Shown: one piece after another, positions 1-9,531 of the stretch
Position numbering within the stretch: position 1 is the stretch's first letter
Layout: the number at the start of each line of letters is the position of its first letter
From: Acidobacteriaceae bacterium
Lineage (GTDB): Bacteria > Acidobacteriota > Terriglobia > Terriglobales > Acidobacteriaceae
Length of the DNA: 64,000 nucleotides
Direction: 5' to 3'
Assembly (NCBI GenBank): GCA_030038195.1
Contig: JASHPJ010000040.1
Location: 30,533 to 94,532 of the forward strand
Program-made: the position numbers and the translations under genes
The notes under the pieces: generated by a model
Told to the model about the DNA's origin: nothing
Databases searched by the model: none
The model's input: the letters and a program-made list of their open reading frames with translations, nothing else

Positions 1-217
1 TCCGCGAGGAGTGCAGAATCGTTCCGCCCTTCAACTGGATGCCGTCGGTGTTCTCAAGCGTGAGCGGAATGAAGTTGTTGTCCAGAACGCCGCGCCAGCC
101 GTTGAGGAAACCGATAAACTCGTCTCCGTAGTGGTTGATGCCCTTTTTCACAGCCGCGTAAATGACTGCGTTCAATCCGGGGCAATCTCCGCCTCCGGTC
201 AATAAAGCAACTCGCAT
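1..217 (-). CDS. pfkA: 6-phosphofructokinase, N-terminal part (truncated by window edge)
   Basis: Reverse strand from ATG at 217 reads MRVALLTGGGDCPGLNAVIYAAVKKGINHYGDEFIGFLNGWRGVL...; GGGDCPGLNAVI is the PFK ATP/PPi-binding motif. Not in the ORF track because it is truncated. Confidence 0.87.
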   Translation of the reverse strand, partial: MRVALLTGGGDCPGLNAVIYAAVKKGINHYGDEFIGFLNGWRGVLDNNFIPLTLENTDGIQLKGGTILHSSR

Positions 218-428
218 CGCAAAATCTCCTCTTGGAATTCCCATGAGCCGGGACGGAGGTCCCGGAAGCTGTGCGTCCGGCGGCGTGCAATCGCCGTTCT
301 CGACGCCTTAACCAGTGTACTCTGCCGTTGTAAAGAGGCGATGGTGATCCGGCGCACCCCGCTGTCGAAAATTCCCGCCCTGTGCATTTCTCCGGCCTGC
401 CCCGCGCCGGAATGATTCAATAGGAGTT

Positions 429-1085
429 ATGCCCGGAAGTGGAGCACTGCTGCTGCTGGCCTTTGTCAGCCTGGTTTTTATCGTCCTGCTGGTTCTGCTG
501 CAGTTGACGCGGCTCGGATTCCTCATTCGCGCCACCATTCCCGACCGTCCGCGCCGCCGCATGTTTATTGCCTCGGTCTCCTTCCTGATTACCTTTGCCG
601 GAGTCCGCATCCTCGTTCACCGCATTGTGAATCACGAGGGCCACTTTCAGTGGGTGGTGGTGCGCGGCGTGCACATCCATCACCTGGTGTGGGGAATTCT
701 TATCCTGCTCCTGGTTGGCTATGGCTGGCTGCTCGACCTGGGCCGCTCGCACTCGCCCATGTCGATCTTTATGAGCCGGCTCATGGCCGTGAGCTACGGC
801 GTGGGCGCCGCACTCACGCTGGACGAGTTCGCGCTATGGCTCAACCTCGAGCCGGACGCCTACTGGTCCAGCTCGGGCCGGTTGAGCATCGATGCCGTCG
901 TGTTTTTCGGCGCGGTGCTCGCTGTGGGCGCGTGGGGTGCGCCGTTTTTTCGCGCGCTGCAGATCATGTGGACCAAGCGAGTTCTGTTCCGCCGCGGCCT
1001 GTGGCGCATCAGCTCGCCGATTCGCCGCGTGCGGTTGCTTCGTCCGCGTAGAGTTCGGCGAGCACCGCCGCGTATCGCTCCGTGA
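429..1085 (+). CDS. conserved polytopic membrane protein, unknown function
   Basis: 218 aa ORF with multiple hydrophobic segments and a VHIHHLVWG motif; 77 bp convergent overlap with the downstream acyl-CoA ligase ORF. Confidence 0.7.
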   Translation: MPGSGALLLLAFVSLVFIVLLVLLQLTRLGFLIRATIPDRPRRRMFIASVSFLITFAGVRILVHRIVNHEGHFQWVVVRGVHIHHLVWGILILLLVGYGWLLDLGRSHSPMSIFMSRLMAVSYGVGAALTLDEFALWLNLEPDAYWSSSGRLSIDAVVFFGAVLAVGAWGAPFFRALQIMWTKRVLFRRGLWRISSPIRRVRLLRPRRVRRAPPRIAP

Positions 1086-2817
1086 TCACGCGGCGCTTGA
1101 GCTTCAGGGAGGGCGTAAGCTCTCCCGTTTCCTGCGACCACTTTTCGGCCACCACGTGGAACCGCTTCAGCGTCTCAAAGCTCGCCAGGCCGCTGTTCAC
1201 CTCGCTCACCAGCCCGCCGTAAAGAGCAATCACCCGGCTGTCGGCCACCAGCTCCGCGCACGATCGGGCCTCAATCCCCTGCTGCCGCGCCCAGTCTCCG
1301 AGCGCGGCAAAGTTGGGCGAGATCAGCGCCGAGATGAACTTGTGCTTGTCACCCACCAGGGCCGCCTGGCTCACCAGCACCGAGTTCTTGAGCTTGTTTT
1401 CGATCGGCTGCGGCGCCACCAGCTTGCCGCCCGAGGTCTTCAGCAGCTCCTTCTTGCGGTCGGTGATGTAGAGAAATCCATCGACGTCCATATGGGAGAT
1501 GTCGCCGGTGCGGAACCATCCCTCGGCATCGAAGCACTCGGCCGTGGCCTCGGGCTTTTGCCAGTAGCCGACGAAGACCGAAGGCCCGCGGACCAGCAGC
1601 TCGCCGTCCGCGGCCAGCTTGAGCTCGATATTCGGCACCGGCAGCCCTACGGAGCCCATCCGCTGCTTCACGGGATTGTTCAGCGCGATCACCGGGGAAG
1701 TCTCGGTGAGTCCATATCCCTCCCACAACGCGATGCCGACCGAGGCGAACCACCGCGCCGTGTCCATTCCCAGCGGAGCGCCGCCGGAGAGGAAGACCTT
1801 CACCCGCCCGCCGAATGCCTCGCGCACCTTGCTGTACACCAGCTTGCGCGCCAGCTTCCACCGCAGTGAAGACGGCTGCCGGCCGCTGTAGACCTCATCG
1901 GCATGGCGCGAACCGGTCTTGACGGCCCAGGCAAGAATGCGCTTCTTGATCGCCGATACCGAGGACTTCTGCTCCACTGCCTGGCGAATCTTTTCGTAGA
2001 CGCGCGGAACACCCACGATCACCGTGGGCCGCACCTCTTTCATCGCCGCCGGCAGCTTGTCGAACTGCGCGCAGTACGCCACCTGCGCGCCACGGCCATA
2101 GATCGCGTAGTCCAGCGAGCGCGCCGTGATATGCGAAAGCGGCAGGAACGAGATGCAGGCGTCGGCCGCGCTAAACGAGAAGGCAAGGGTGGCGCAGTTC
2201 TGGTTGGCGGCAATGTTGCCGTGCGTCAGCATGACGCCCTTGGGCTCTCCCGTGGTGCCGGAGGTATAGATCAGCGTGGCCAGGTCAGACGGCTGCGCCG
2301 CGCGCACCAGCGCATCGAAGACCGGATCGCGCTCGCCGCCCAGCGCATCGGCGCCGGCCAGCAGGTCGCTCATGGCGACAGCGCCCTCGGGAACCGAGCC
2401 ATCCATCATCACAATGCGCTCGAGTTGCGTCTGCGCGCGCACAGAGTTGAGCTTGTCATACTGCTGGCGCGTGGAGACCACGGCAATCCGGCAGCCGGCG
2501 TCCTGGATGAGCGCCGCTGTCTGCTCGCCGGTGAGCGTGGGATAGATGGGCACGTCCGCGGCCCCGATGGCCAGCACCGCGAAATCCGTGACCGCCCACT
2601 CCCAGCGGTTTTCACTGATCAGCGCGATGCGGTCGCCCTTCTGCGCGCCCCAGGCGAGAAACGCCTTCGCCAGCGCGCGGACGCGCTGATAGATCTGGTC
2701 AGAGGAGATCGGCTGCCACTGGCCAAATCCATCCTGCCGTAGCGCGGCTTGCGGATTGCCGGCGGCGGCCACGCGTTGAAACAAATCGTTGAGGGTTGCA
2801 ATCGGAGCAGTCGTCAT
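1009..2817 (-). CDS. long-chain acyl-CoA synthetase (AMP-forming)
   Basis: 602 aa; YTSGTTGEPKGVMLTHGN, GYGLTETSPVIALN, WFRTGDISHMDVDGFLYITDRKKEL motifs of the AMP-binding superfamily. Confidence 0.93.
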   Translation of the reverse strand: MTTAPIATLNDLFQRVAAAGNPQAALRQDGFGQWQPISSDQIYQRVRALAKAFLAWGAQKGDRIALISENRWEWAVTDFAVLAIGAADVPIYPTLTGEQTAALIQDAGCRIAVVSTRQQYDKLNSVRAQTQLERIVMMDGSVPEGAVAMSDLLAGADALGGERDPVFDALVRAAQPSDLATLIYTSGTTGEPKGVMLTHGNIAANQNCATLAFSFSAADACISFLPLSHITARSLDYAIYGRGAQVAYCAQFDKLPAAMKEVRPTVIVGVPRVYEKIRQAVEQKSSVSAIKKRILAWAVKTGSRHADEVYSGRQPSSLRWKLARKLVYSKVREAFGGRVKVFLSGGAPLGMDTARWFASVGIALWEGYGLTETSPVIALNNPVKQRMGSVGLPVPNIELKLAADGELLVRGPSVFVGYWQKPEATAECFDAEGWFRTGDISHMDVDGFLYITDRKKELLKTSGGKLVAPQPIENKLKNSVLVSQAALVGDKHKFISALISPNFAALGDWARQQGIEARSCAELVADSRVIALYGGLVSEVNSGLASFETLKRFHVVAEKWSQETGELTPSLKLKRRVITERYAAVLAELYADEATARGESAS

Positions 2818-3104
2818 GGGATGCCGGAAACCACGCGCGGCGTGGCGTAATCCTGGTCACTCGGCAGTGTATCAGCGCGAACCCCGAAGGCCCTTGCCAG
2901 TTCGCGGACCTGTCCCAATCTGCGCAGCGCTGGCTTCGGACGGTCGCTGCCACGCGCAGCCCAGACCGTGAATCCCTTGGGGCCGTCTTGAAAAATCTGT
3001 GAATTTCCGGACTCGGCCAGGGCCCGTCAGGCGGTAGACTGGACCCACGGAACCAACCTGGCAGCTCAAACAAGAACCAGAAACTCAGGCTGTGCAATTG
3101 AACC

Positions 3105-4481
3105 ATGCCCAAATTGATCCCAGATCTGCAACCAACTGAACCTGACTCGGCAACGCTCGAACGGCTGGCGCACGTGGAGCGAGCCTTGCTGGTGGCAGTT
3201 ATCCTGCTCACAGCCGCGAACCTGGCCGGCTGGCTGTTTCTGGCCGCAGGCTGGAGCCTTCCCGACAGCAACGCGCTGATGAAGGCTCCGTCGGTGTTTG
3301 CCGCGCTTTTCTGTGCGCTCAGTCTGCAGTTTTCCGCCTCGCAATCCTCCAGCCGGATTCGCCGCCTGGGCGTGCTGCTGTCCCTGGCCTCCGCTCTGAT
3401 CTCTCTCGGCGTGGTCTGTGAATACGTTTGCCATATCTGGTTCGGCATCGATCTGCCCGTGGCGGCCAGCCAGAGCCTGATGTCCATGTTTATGGACCGG
3501 ACGTCTTTCCAGACCGCTGCAGGGTTTGCGAGTCTGGCGGTTACGATCCTGGTTATTCCGGCGCGCAGGCTGCCGGCGGTCGTCGCCGCGGATGTGCTGA
3601 CTTTTTTCCTGGTGCTCCTGGTGCTCGTCCTGGTGTCAGGGCACCTGCTCGCCGTCTCGCACGTCTTCGCGCCGACGTCCACGGTAGCGACCTCGTCGTG
3701 GAGCATGATTGCGCTGCTGCTGCTCACCGTTGTGGCGTTTTTGCGCAAGGCGGAAAACGGCGTCTACTCGATCCTGCTCGGCCACGGCATTGGCAGCAAT
3801 ATCGCGCGCGGACTTTCCCCCGTGCTGCTGGTGCTTCCCTATCTGCGCGAAACCCTGCGCGCCCGTTTCATCGGCTCGCGGCAGATGCCCCCTCACTACA
3901 CCACGGCCATTCTTGCTTCCCTCGCCGTGATGCTCTCCTTCGCGCTGCTGCTGTTTCTCGCCTGGCGCATCAACCGGATGGAGTTGGAGATTCACGACCT
4001 GTCTCTGCGCGACGCGCTCACCGATCTCTACAACCTGCGCGGCTTTCGCCTACTGGCCGAGCAGGCGCTGCGCATGGCCCGCCGCTCCGGCCTCTGTTTT
4101 TCGGTGCTCTTCATCGACCTGGACAACCTGAAGCGCACCAACGATACCCTCGGCCACCAGGCCGGGTCCGATTTCCTGGTGGAAACGGCGAAGATTCTCA
4201 AATCCTCCTTCCGCGAAGCCGACGTGGTGGGGCGCATCGGTGGCGACGAATTCGCCGTGGCCGGCCAGTTCAACCAGTCCGGAATCTCCCTGGCGGCGCA
4301 GCGCATCGAAGAGTCAGTGGCGCGGCGCAATGCGCAGAACAGCAGTGGCCCTCCGCTGAGCCTGAGCATCGGCTGCGTCACCTCGGAGTCGCTGCGCAAC
4401 GAGTCGCTGCCGGAGCTGCTGGCCAGGGCCGACCACGCCATGTACGAGGAAAAGCGCCGCAAGAAAATCCTGGTCAACTAG
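3105..4481 (+). CDS. membrane-anchored GGDEF diguanylate cyclase
   Basis: 458 aa; N-terminal TM segments then LSLRDALTDLYNLRGF...RIGGDEFAVAG; intact GGDEF and upstream RxxD I-site (READ). Confidence 0.92.
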   Translation: MPKLIPDLQPTEPDSATLERLAHVERALLVAVILLTAANLAGWLFLAAGWSLPDSNALMKAPSVFAALFCALSLQFSASQSSSRIRRLGVLLSLASALISLGVVCEYVCHIWFGIDLPVAASQSLMSMFMDRTSFQTAAGFASLAVTILVIPARRLPAVVAADVLTFFLVLLVLVLVSGHLLAVSHVFAPTSTVATSSWSMIALLLLTVVAFLRKAENGVYSILLGHGIGSNIARGLSPVLLVLPYLRETLRARFIGSRQMPPHYTTAILASLAVMLSFALLLFLAWRINRMELEIHDLSLRDALTDLYNLRGFRLLAEQALRMARRSGLCFSVLFIDLDNLKRTNDTLGHQAGSDFLVETAKILKSSFREADVVGRIGGDEFAVAGQFNQSGISLAAQRIEESVARRNAQNSSGPPLSLSIGCVTSESLRNESLPELLARADHAMYEEKRRKKILVN

Positions 4482-4642
4482 TGTGGTGTCCCAGAAGTTC
4501 GTATCATAAATTGACATCCCAGACCGCAGGTCCCGCCACGGCGGATCTTCGACCTTCGACTCTCCGCCGCGGCGGACCGCGGCGACCCTCGCTCAGGATG
4601 ACGGCGTATTTTGTGATACGAACTTCAGACTCAGGATACTAG
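4478..4642. repeat. dispersed palindromic repeat, copy 1
   Basis: Left CTAGTGTGGTGTCCCAGAAGTTCGTATCATAAATTGACATCC; right TGATACGAACTTCAGACTCAGGATACTAG; core CCTTCGACTC...GCTCAGGATGAC. Same architecture as the other four copies. Confidence 0.9.
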
Positions 4643-4799
4643 AGCGGTTTTCCAGATTACGTGGCACGGCCGGCGGCGTATCCGCCGCGGCGGACGTCTT
4701 TTTCTCAAGGAAAAAGAGACTGGAGAGTGGCGGCTTTGTCTTGCAGCAACCGGAAACTGCCGTAGTCAGCCAGCTCTCCCGGATCCTGCAAAATTTGCG

Positions 4800-4835
4800 T
4801 TGCATACTTATTCACCATTATTGTATATTTATACG
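4800..4835 (+). promoter_or_regulatory. tandem ARG boxes overlapping the argR operon promoter
   Basis: TGCATACTTATTCA (4801-4814) and TGTATATTTATACG (4822-4835), centre spacing 21 bp; overlaps candidate -35 TTGCAT (4800-4805) and -10 TATATT (4824-4829). Confidence 0.72.
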
Positions 4836-4900
4836 AGCGCGGTTTCCGCATTGCGGACCGCGCCTTCGATTTTTCTATGGGCAGCGCCGGAAATTTCGCA

Positions 4901-5356
4901 ATGAAGACTCAGCGGCTCAGTGCCATTCGCGATGTCGTGGCAAGCTCGCCGGTGGCCAGCCAGGACGAGCTGCGGCGCAAGCTGCGCCGGCGTGGCATTC
5001 ACGTCACGCAGGCCACGCTCTCGCGCGACATTCACGAGCTCCGTCTTTCGAAAGGACCGGGCGGATACGTGCTGCCGAATGGAAATGGAATCCATGCCTC
5101 TGCCGAGGACGACGGACCGCCCTCTTTCGAGGAGATGCTGGAAAGCTTTGGTCTGCGCGTGCGCCAGGCCATGAACCAGGTAGTGGTGAGCACGGTCCTG
5201 GGCGGCGCGCAGCCGGTGGCTGCGGCGCTTGACCGCGTCGGCTGGCCCGAGGTGGTGGGTACCATTGCCGGAGACGACACGGTGCTGGTGATCTGCGCCG
5301 ATCAGCGTAAGGCCGGCGACGTGGAAGACCGGATAAGGACACTTCTCGAATCATGA
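4901..5356 (+). CDS. argR: arginine repressor
   Basis: MKTQRLSAIRDVVASSPVASQDELRRKLRRRGIHVTQATLSRDIHELRLSK...GTIAGDDTVLVIC; ArgR N- and C-terminal domains; ATGA overlap with argC. Confidence 0.92.
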   Translation: MKTQRLSAIRDVVASSPVASQDELRRKLRRRGIHVTQATLSRDIHELRLSKGPGGYVLPNGNGIHASAEDDGPPSFEEMLESFGLRVRQAMNQVVVSTVLGGAQPVAAALDRVGWPEVVGTIAGDDTVLVICADQRKAGDVEDRIRTLLES

Positions 5357-6420
5357 CGGATACGGTACAAACTGCGGTTATCGGGGTTACCGGGTACGCC
5401 GGCGCGGAGCTGGCGCGACTGCTGCTGCATCACCCACGCCTGAAAGGCAAGCCGCCGGTCTTCGCCGGGCGGCTGGACGAAAAGGAAGCTGCGCGCGGCG
5501 GCACGCCGCTGATTGAGATTCATCCGCATCTCGGCGGCAACAACGGCGCCAGCGGGCTGCGCATGGAGCCTTTCACCTGGGAGCTGCTCACCCGGTGGAA
5601 CGTGGACGTGCTGTTCCTGGCCACGCCGCACGAACAGTCCCGCGCGTGGGCTCCGGCGGCGCTCGAACGCGGCATGCGCGTGATCGATCTGAGCGGAGCA
5701 TGGCGGCTCACCGAAGCGGCGAACCGGGCCGTCTACGCGTTTGAAGACGACGGCTCCGCGCAGGCCGTGGCCACGCAGGCGAAGGCCGTCTACGGCATGC
5801 CGGAACTGTATCGCAGCCAGATTGCCGGCGCAGAACTCATCGCCAATCCCGGCTGCTACCCGACCTCAGTGATTCTGGCGCTCAAGCCGCTGGTGGCGGC
5901 CGGGCTGCTCGATCTGGGCGCCGGCATCATCGCCGACTCGAAGAGCGGCGTGAGCGGCGCGGGCAAAGCGCCTACGGCCAAGACGCACTTCATGTACGCG
6001 GCCGACAACCTCTCGGCATATGGCGTCTTCAGCCATCGCCACACCGGCGAGATGCTGGAGCAGATCGGGCTGGCGGCCGGCCAGCTCGTCTTCACGCCGC
6101 ATCTGCTGCCCATCCCGCGCGGGATTCTGTCGACGATCTACGTTCGCTTCCACGAAGCGCAGACGCGCCAGTCCATCGCAAAGATTTACCAGGAATTTTT
6201 CGCCGGCAGCCCGATGGTGCGCATTTATGAGAAGACGCTGCCGCAGATTCAGTACGTGGTGCGAACCAATTACAACGACATCGGCTTTCAACTGGATGCG
6301 AGCGGCCGCCGCGCGGTGATTGTCAGTTGCCTGGATAACCTGCTGAAAGGCGCAGCCGGCCAGGCCGTGCAGAACATGAATGTGGTGCTCGGCTGGGGCG
6401 AGTCGGAGGGGCTCGAATGA
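5353..6420 (+). CDS. argC: N-acetyl-gamma-glutamyl-phosphate reductase
   Basis: 355 aa; GVTGYAGAELARLLLHHP, ANPGCYPTS, SGVSGAGKAPTAKTHF motifs. Confidence 0.95.
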   Translation: MTDTVQTAVIGVTGYAGAELARLLLHHPRLKGKPPVFAGRLDEKEAARGGTPLIEIHPHLGGNNGASGLRMEPFTWELLTRWNVDVLFLATPHEQSRAWAPAALERGMRVIDLSGAWRLTEAANRAVYAFEDDGSAQAVATQAKAVYGMPELYRSQIAGAELIANPGCYPTSVILALKPLVAAGLLDLGAGIIADSKSGVSGAGKAPTAKTHFMYAADNLSAYGVFSHRHTGEMLEQIGLAAGQLVFTPHLLPIPRGILSTIYVRFHEAQTRQSIAKIYQEFFAGSPMVRIYEKTLPQIQYVVRTNYNDIGFQLDASGRRAVIVSCLDNLLKGAAGQAVQNMNVVLGWGESEGLE

Positions 6421-7199
6421 AATACGTCGTCAAGCTGGGCGGAGCGGGACTGGAGAATCCGGCTCTTCTCAATGGCTGCGTGCGCGCGATCGTGGAACTG
6501 GCGCGCGACGGCAACCAGGTGGCCGTGGTGCACGGCGGCGGCGTGCAGTTGACCCGCACGCTCAAGGCGCTGGGCAAGCAGAGCGAGTTTATTGACGGCC
6601 TGCGCGTCACCGATGCGGAGACTCGCGACGTGGCGCTGATGGTCTTTGCCGGCAAGGTGAACAAGAGCCTGGTCGCTGCCCTGGGCGCGCAGGGCCAGCC
6701 CGCCGTGGGGCTCTCCGGCGGCGACGGACTGCTCTTCCGCGCGCGCAAGAAGCGCACCGCGCCCGACCTGGGCTACGTGGGCGAGATTGCCGCCAGCGAT
6801 CCGCGCTGGATCGAAGCCATCTGGCAGTTGAACGGTGTGCCGGTGCTCTCTTCCATGGCGCTCGGCTTCGACGGCGAGTTTTATAACATCAATGCCGACG
6901 AGATGGCTTCAGCCTGCGCCGTCGCCTGCCGCGCCGACGCGCTCGTCTTTCTTACCGACGTCCCCGGCGTCAAAGGAGCGGACGGCGCAGTATTGCGATG
7001 GCTGTCCATCGACCAGATTGCGGAGATGGCGCGAAGCGCGGTCATCTCCGGCGGCATGCTGCCCAAACTGGCCGCCTGCCGCGAGGCGCTTTTGAACGGC
7101 GTAAAGCGCGTGCGAATTCTGCCCGCCGAGGCTGCCGGCTCGTTACCCGACCTGTGCAGCGCGCGCGTGGCCCACGGCACAGAAGTGATGGTCGCCTGA
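6417..7199 (+). CDS. argB: acetylglutamate kinase
   Basis: 260 aa; VVKLGGAGL, VVHGGGVQLTRTL, NINADEMASACAVAC, LTDVPGVKGADG. Confidence 0.94.
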   Translation: MKYVVKLGGAGLENPALLNGCVRAIVELARDGNQVAVVHGGGVQLTRTLKALGKQSEFIDGLRVTDAETRDVALMVFAGKVNKSLVAALGAQGQPAVGLSGGDGLLFRARKKRTAPDLGYVGEIAASDPRWIEAIWQLNGVPVLSSMALGFDGEFYNINADEMASACAVACRADALVFLTDVPGVKGADGAVLRWLSIDQIAEMARSAVISGGMLPKLAACREALLNGVKRVRILPAEAAGSLPDLCSARVAHGTEVMVA

Positions 7200-7211
7200 G
7201 GAGAAACGACA

Positions 7212-8465
7212 TTGACCAAACTCGAACAGATTCGCGCCGCTGAATCGCGACTGCTGCTTTCCACCTACGAGCGGAGCCCCATTCTCTTCGTCAAGGGCGA
7301 GGGCGTTCACATCATCGACGAGCAGGGCGAGCGCTATCTCGACCTGCTCAGCGGCATCGGCGTCAACGCGCTGGGCTACGGCCATCCGGCGATCGAAGCG
7401 GCCATTGCCAGGCAGAGCCGCGCGCTCATTCACATCTCGAATCTCTACTATCACGAGGGCCAGGCCGAGCTGGCGCTGCGGCTCACCGAGCGCACCGGCC
7501 TCGATCGCTGCTTCTTTGCCAACACCGGCACCGAGGCGTGGGAAGGCGCGCTGAAGCTGGCTCGCGCCTATGCCGGCCTGAAGCGCAGCGAAGGCACGCA
7601 GATCGGCACCAAATTTCTCGCGCTCGACCAGAGCTTCCATGGACGTACCTTCGGCTCCATGTCCACGACGTACAAGGCGAAGTACCGCGAGCCCTTCGGT
7701 CCAGTGGTTCCCGGCGTGGAGTTTGTGCGCTTCAACGACGTGGCCGACCTGCGCGCAAAGTTTTCGAGCGAGGTTTGCGCCATTCTCGTCGAGGCCATCC
7801 AGGGGGAAGGCGGCATCCGTCCGCTTACGCAGGAGTTTTTCGCCACAGCGCGCGCGCTGGCCAGCTCGACCGGCGCACTGCTCATCGCGGACGAGATCCA
7901 GGCCGGCATGGGCCGCACCGGCAAGTGGTGTGCCTATCAGCACTACGGCATCCAGCCCGATATCACGACGCTGGCCAAGCCTCTCGCGGGGGGCCTTCCC
8001 CTCGGTGCAGTTTTGTGCACGGAGGAGGTCGCGCGCGCCATTCACGCCGGCATGCACGGCACCACCTTTGGCGGCGGACCGCTGGCCTGCGCGGTGGCCA
8101 TCGCCGTTATCGACGCGATGGAGAAAGATGGGCTTCTGCAACACGCAACGGAGGTGGGCAACTACTTTCAGGAGCAACTGCGCAACCTTGCCGCTCGCCA
8201 TGAATCTATTGTGGATGTGCGCGGCAAAGGGCTGATGGTAGCTGCCGAGGTTGATTCCGCCGAGCTGGGCAAGCTGGTGGTGGCCGAGATGCTCAAGCGG
8301 CGCATCCTCATCAACTGCACCAGCGACACGGTGCTGCGCTTCCTGCCGCCGTATATCGTTGAGCATGCGCACATCGACACCGCAATTGCGGCGCTCGACC
8401 AGATTCTCACCGAACACACCGCACACGCTGCGGCACTCTCCGCGGGAGGACATCAACGTGGCTAG
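7212..8465 (+). CDS. argD: acetylornithine aminotransferase
   Basis: 417 aa, TTG start; class-III aminotransferase motifs FFANTGTEAWEGALKLAR, LIADEIQAGMGRTGKW, TTLAKPLAGGLPLGA. Confidence 0.93.
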   Translation: MTKLEQIRAAESRLLLSTYERSPILFVKGEGVHIIDEQGERYLDLLSGIGVNALGYGHPAIEAAIARQSRALIHISNLYYHEGQAELALRLTERTGLDRCFFANTGTEAWEGALKLARAYAGLKRSEGTQIGTKFLALDQSFHGRTFGSMSTTYKAKYREPFGPVVPGVEFVRFNDVADLRAKFSSEVCAILVEAIQGEGGIRPLTQEFFATARALASSTGALLIADEIQAGMGRTGKWCAYQHYGIQPDITTLAKPLAGGLPLGAVLCTEEVARAIHAGMHGTTFGGGPLACAVAIAVIDAMEKDGLLQHATEVGNYFQEQLRNLAARHESIVDVRGKGLMVAAEVDSAELGKLVVAEMLKRRILINCTSDTVLRFLPPYIVEHAHIDTAIAALDQILTEHTAHAAALSAGGHQRG

Positions 8466-9501
8466 CAAAGCAATCATTGACCGGCCTGCGCCGGACGTCC
8501 CCGTACAGAAAGACCCTGACATCCTGGCGGCGGCGCGCCTGGCCGGCGAAGACCTGTGCTCCATCGCCGACCTGTCGAGCGCCGAGGTACGCGCCATCCT
8601 CAAGCTCGGCCATGACGTGAAGCGCAACCCGCGCGAGTATCGCCACGCGCTGGACGCCAGGCAGATGGTGCTGATGTTCGAGAAGGCCAGCCTGCGCACG
8701 CGGCTGAGCTTCGAAACCGGCATCAATACCATGGGCGGCAACGCGATTTTCGTGGACCACACCAGCTCGCCGCTGGGCGAGCGCGAATCGATTGCCGACG
8801 TGGCGCGCAACGTGGAGCGCTGGGTGGACGTGATCGTGCTGCGCACTTACGCGCACGACACCATCACCGAGATGGCCGCCAACTCGCGCGTGCCGGTGAT
8901 CAACGCGCTCTCTGACTTCGAGCATCCCTGCCAGGCGCTGGCCGACTTCATGACCCTGCAGGAGCACTTCGGCGCCGTAACCGGCATGAACTTTACATAT
9001 GTGGGCGACGGCAACAACGTCTGCCACTCGCTGATGCTCACCGGCGCGCAGCTTGGCGCCAACGTAACCGTGGCCACGCCGCGCGGCTACTCGCCGGACA
9101 TCGAGATCGTCACCCTGGCGCGCGAGATGGCGCAGGCCAACGGCTGCGAGGTGCGCCTGCTGCAGGACCCGCAGGCGGCGGTGGAGAATGCTGACGCCGT
9201 CTATACCGACGTGTGTGTGAGCATGGGCTTTGAGCACGAGTCCACCAAGCGCGCGCCCATCTTCCGGCCGTTCCAGGTGAACGAGGCGCTGATGCAGAAG
9301 GCCGCCAGTCACGCGGTCTTCATGCACTGCCTGCCCGCGCGCCGCAACGCCGAAGTGACCGACGCGGTGCTCGACGGGCCGCAGTCCATCGTCTTCGACC
9401 AGGCCGAAAACCGCATGCACGCGCAGAAGGCACTGCTGCTTCTGCTGCTGGGCGGCCTGGCCAACACGGCGAGCTTCAAGAACGAGCGCGAGCTGGCGTG
9501 A
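8458..9501 (+). CDS. argF: ornithine carbamoyltransferase
   Basis: GTG start at 8458 with upstream GGGAGGA; FEKASLRTRLSFE, HPCQALADFMTLQEHFG, FMHCLPARRNAEVTD. Confidence 0.9.
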   Translation: MASKAIIDRPAPDVPVQKDPDILAAARLAGEDLCSIADLSSAEVRAILKLGHDVKRNPREYRHALDARQMVLMFEKASLRTRLSFETGINTMGGNAIFVDHTSSPLGERESIADVARNVERWVDVIVLRTYAHDTITEMAANSRVPVINALSDFEHPCQALADFMTLQEHFGAVTGMNFTYVGDGNNVCHSLMLTGAQLGANVTVATPRGYSPDIEIVTLAREMAQANGCEVRLLQDPQAAVENADAVYTDVCVSMGFEHESTKRAPIFRPFQVNEALMQKAASHAVFMHCLPARRNAEVTDAVLDGPQSIVFDQAENRMHAQKALLLLLLGGLANTASFKNERELA

Positions 9502-9531
9502 GTCATTCGCCGAAAAGAAAGAGGCAATGCA

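Noticed and set aside
8251-8457. N-terminal extension of the argF ORF as called in the ORF track
   Set aside because: Overlaps argD out of frame; the homologous protein starts at GTG 8458 with a good Shine-Dalgarno.
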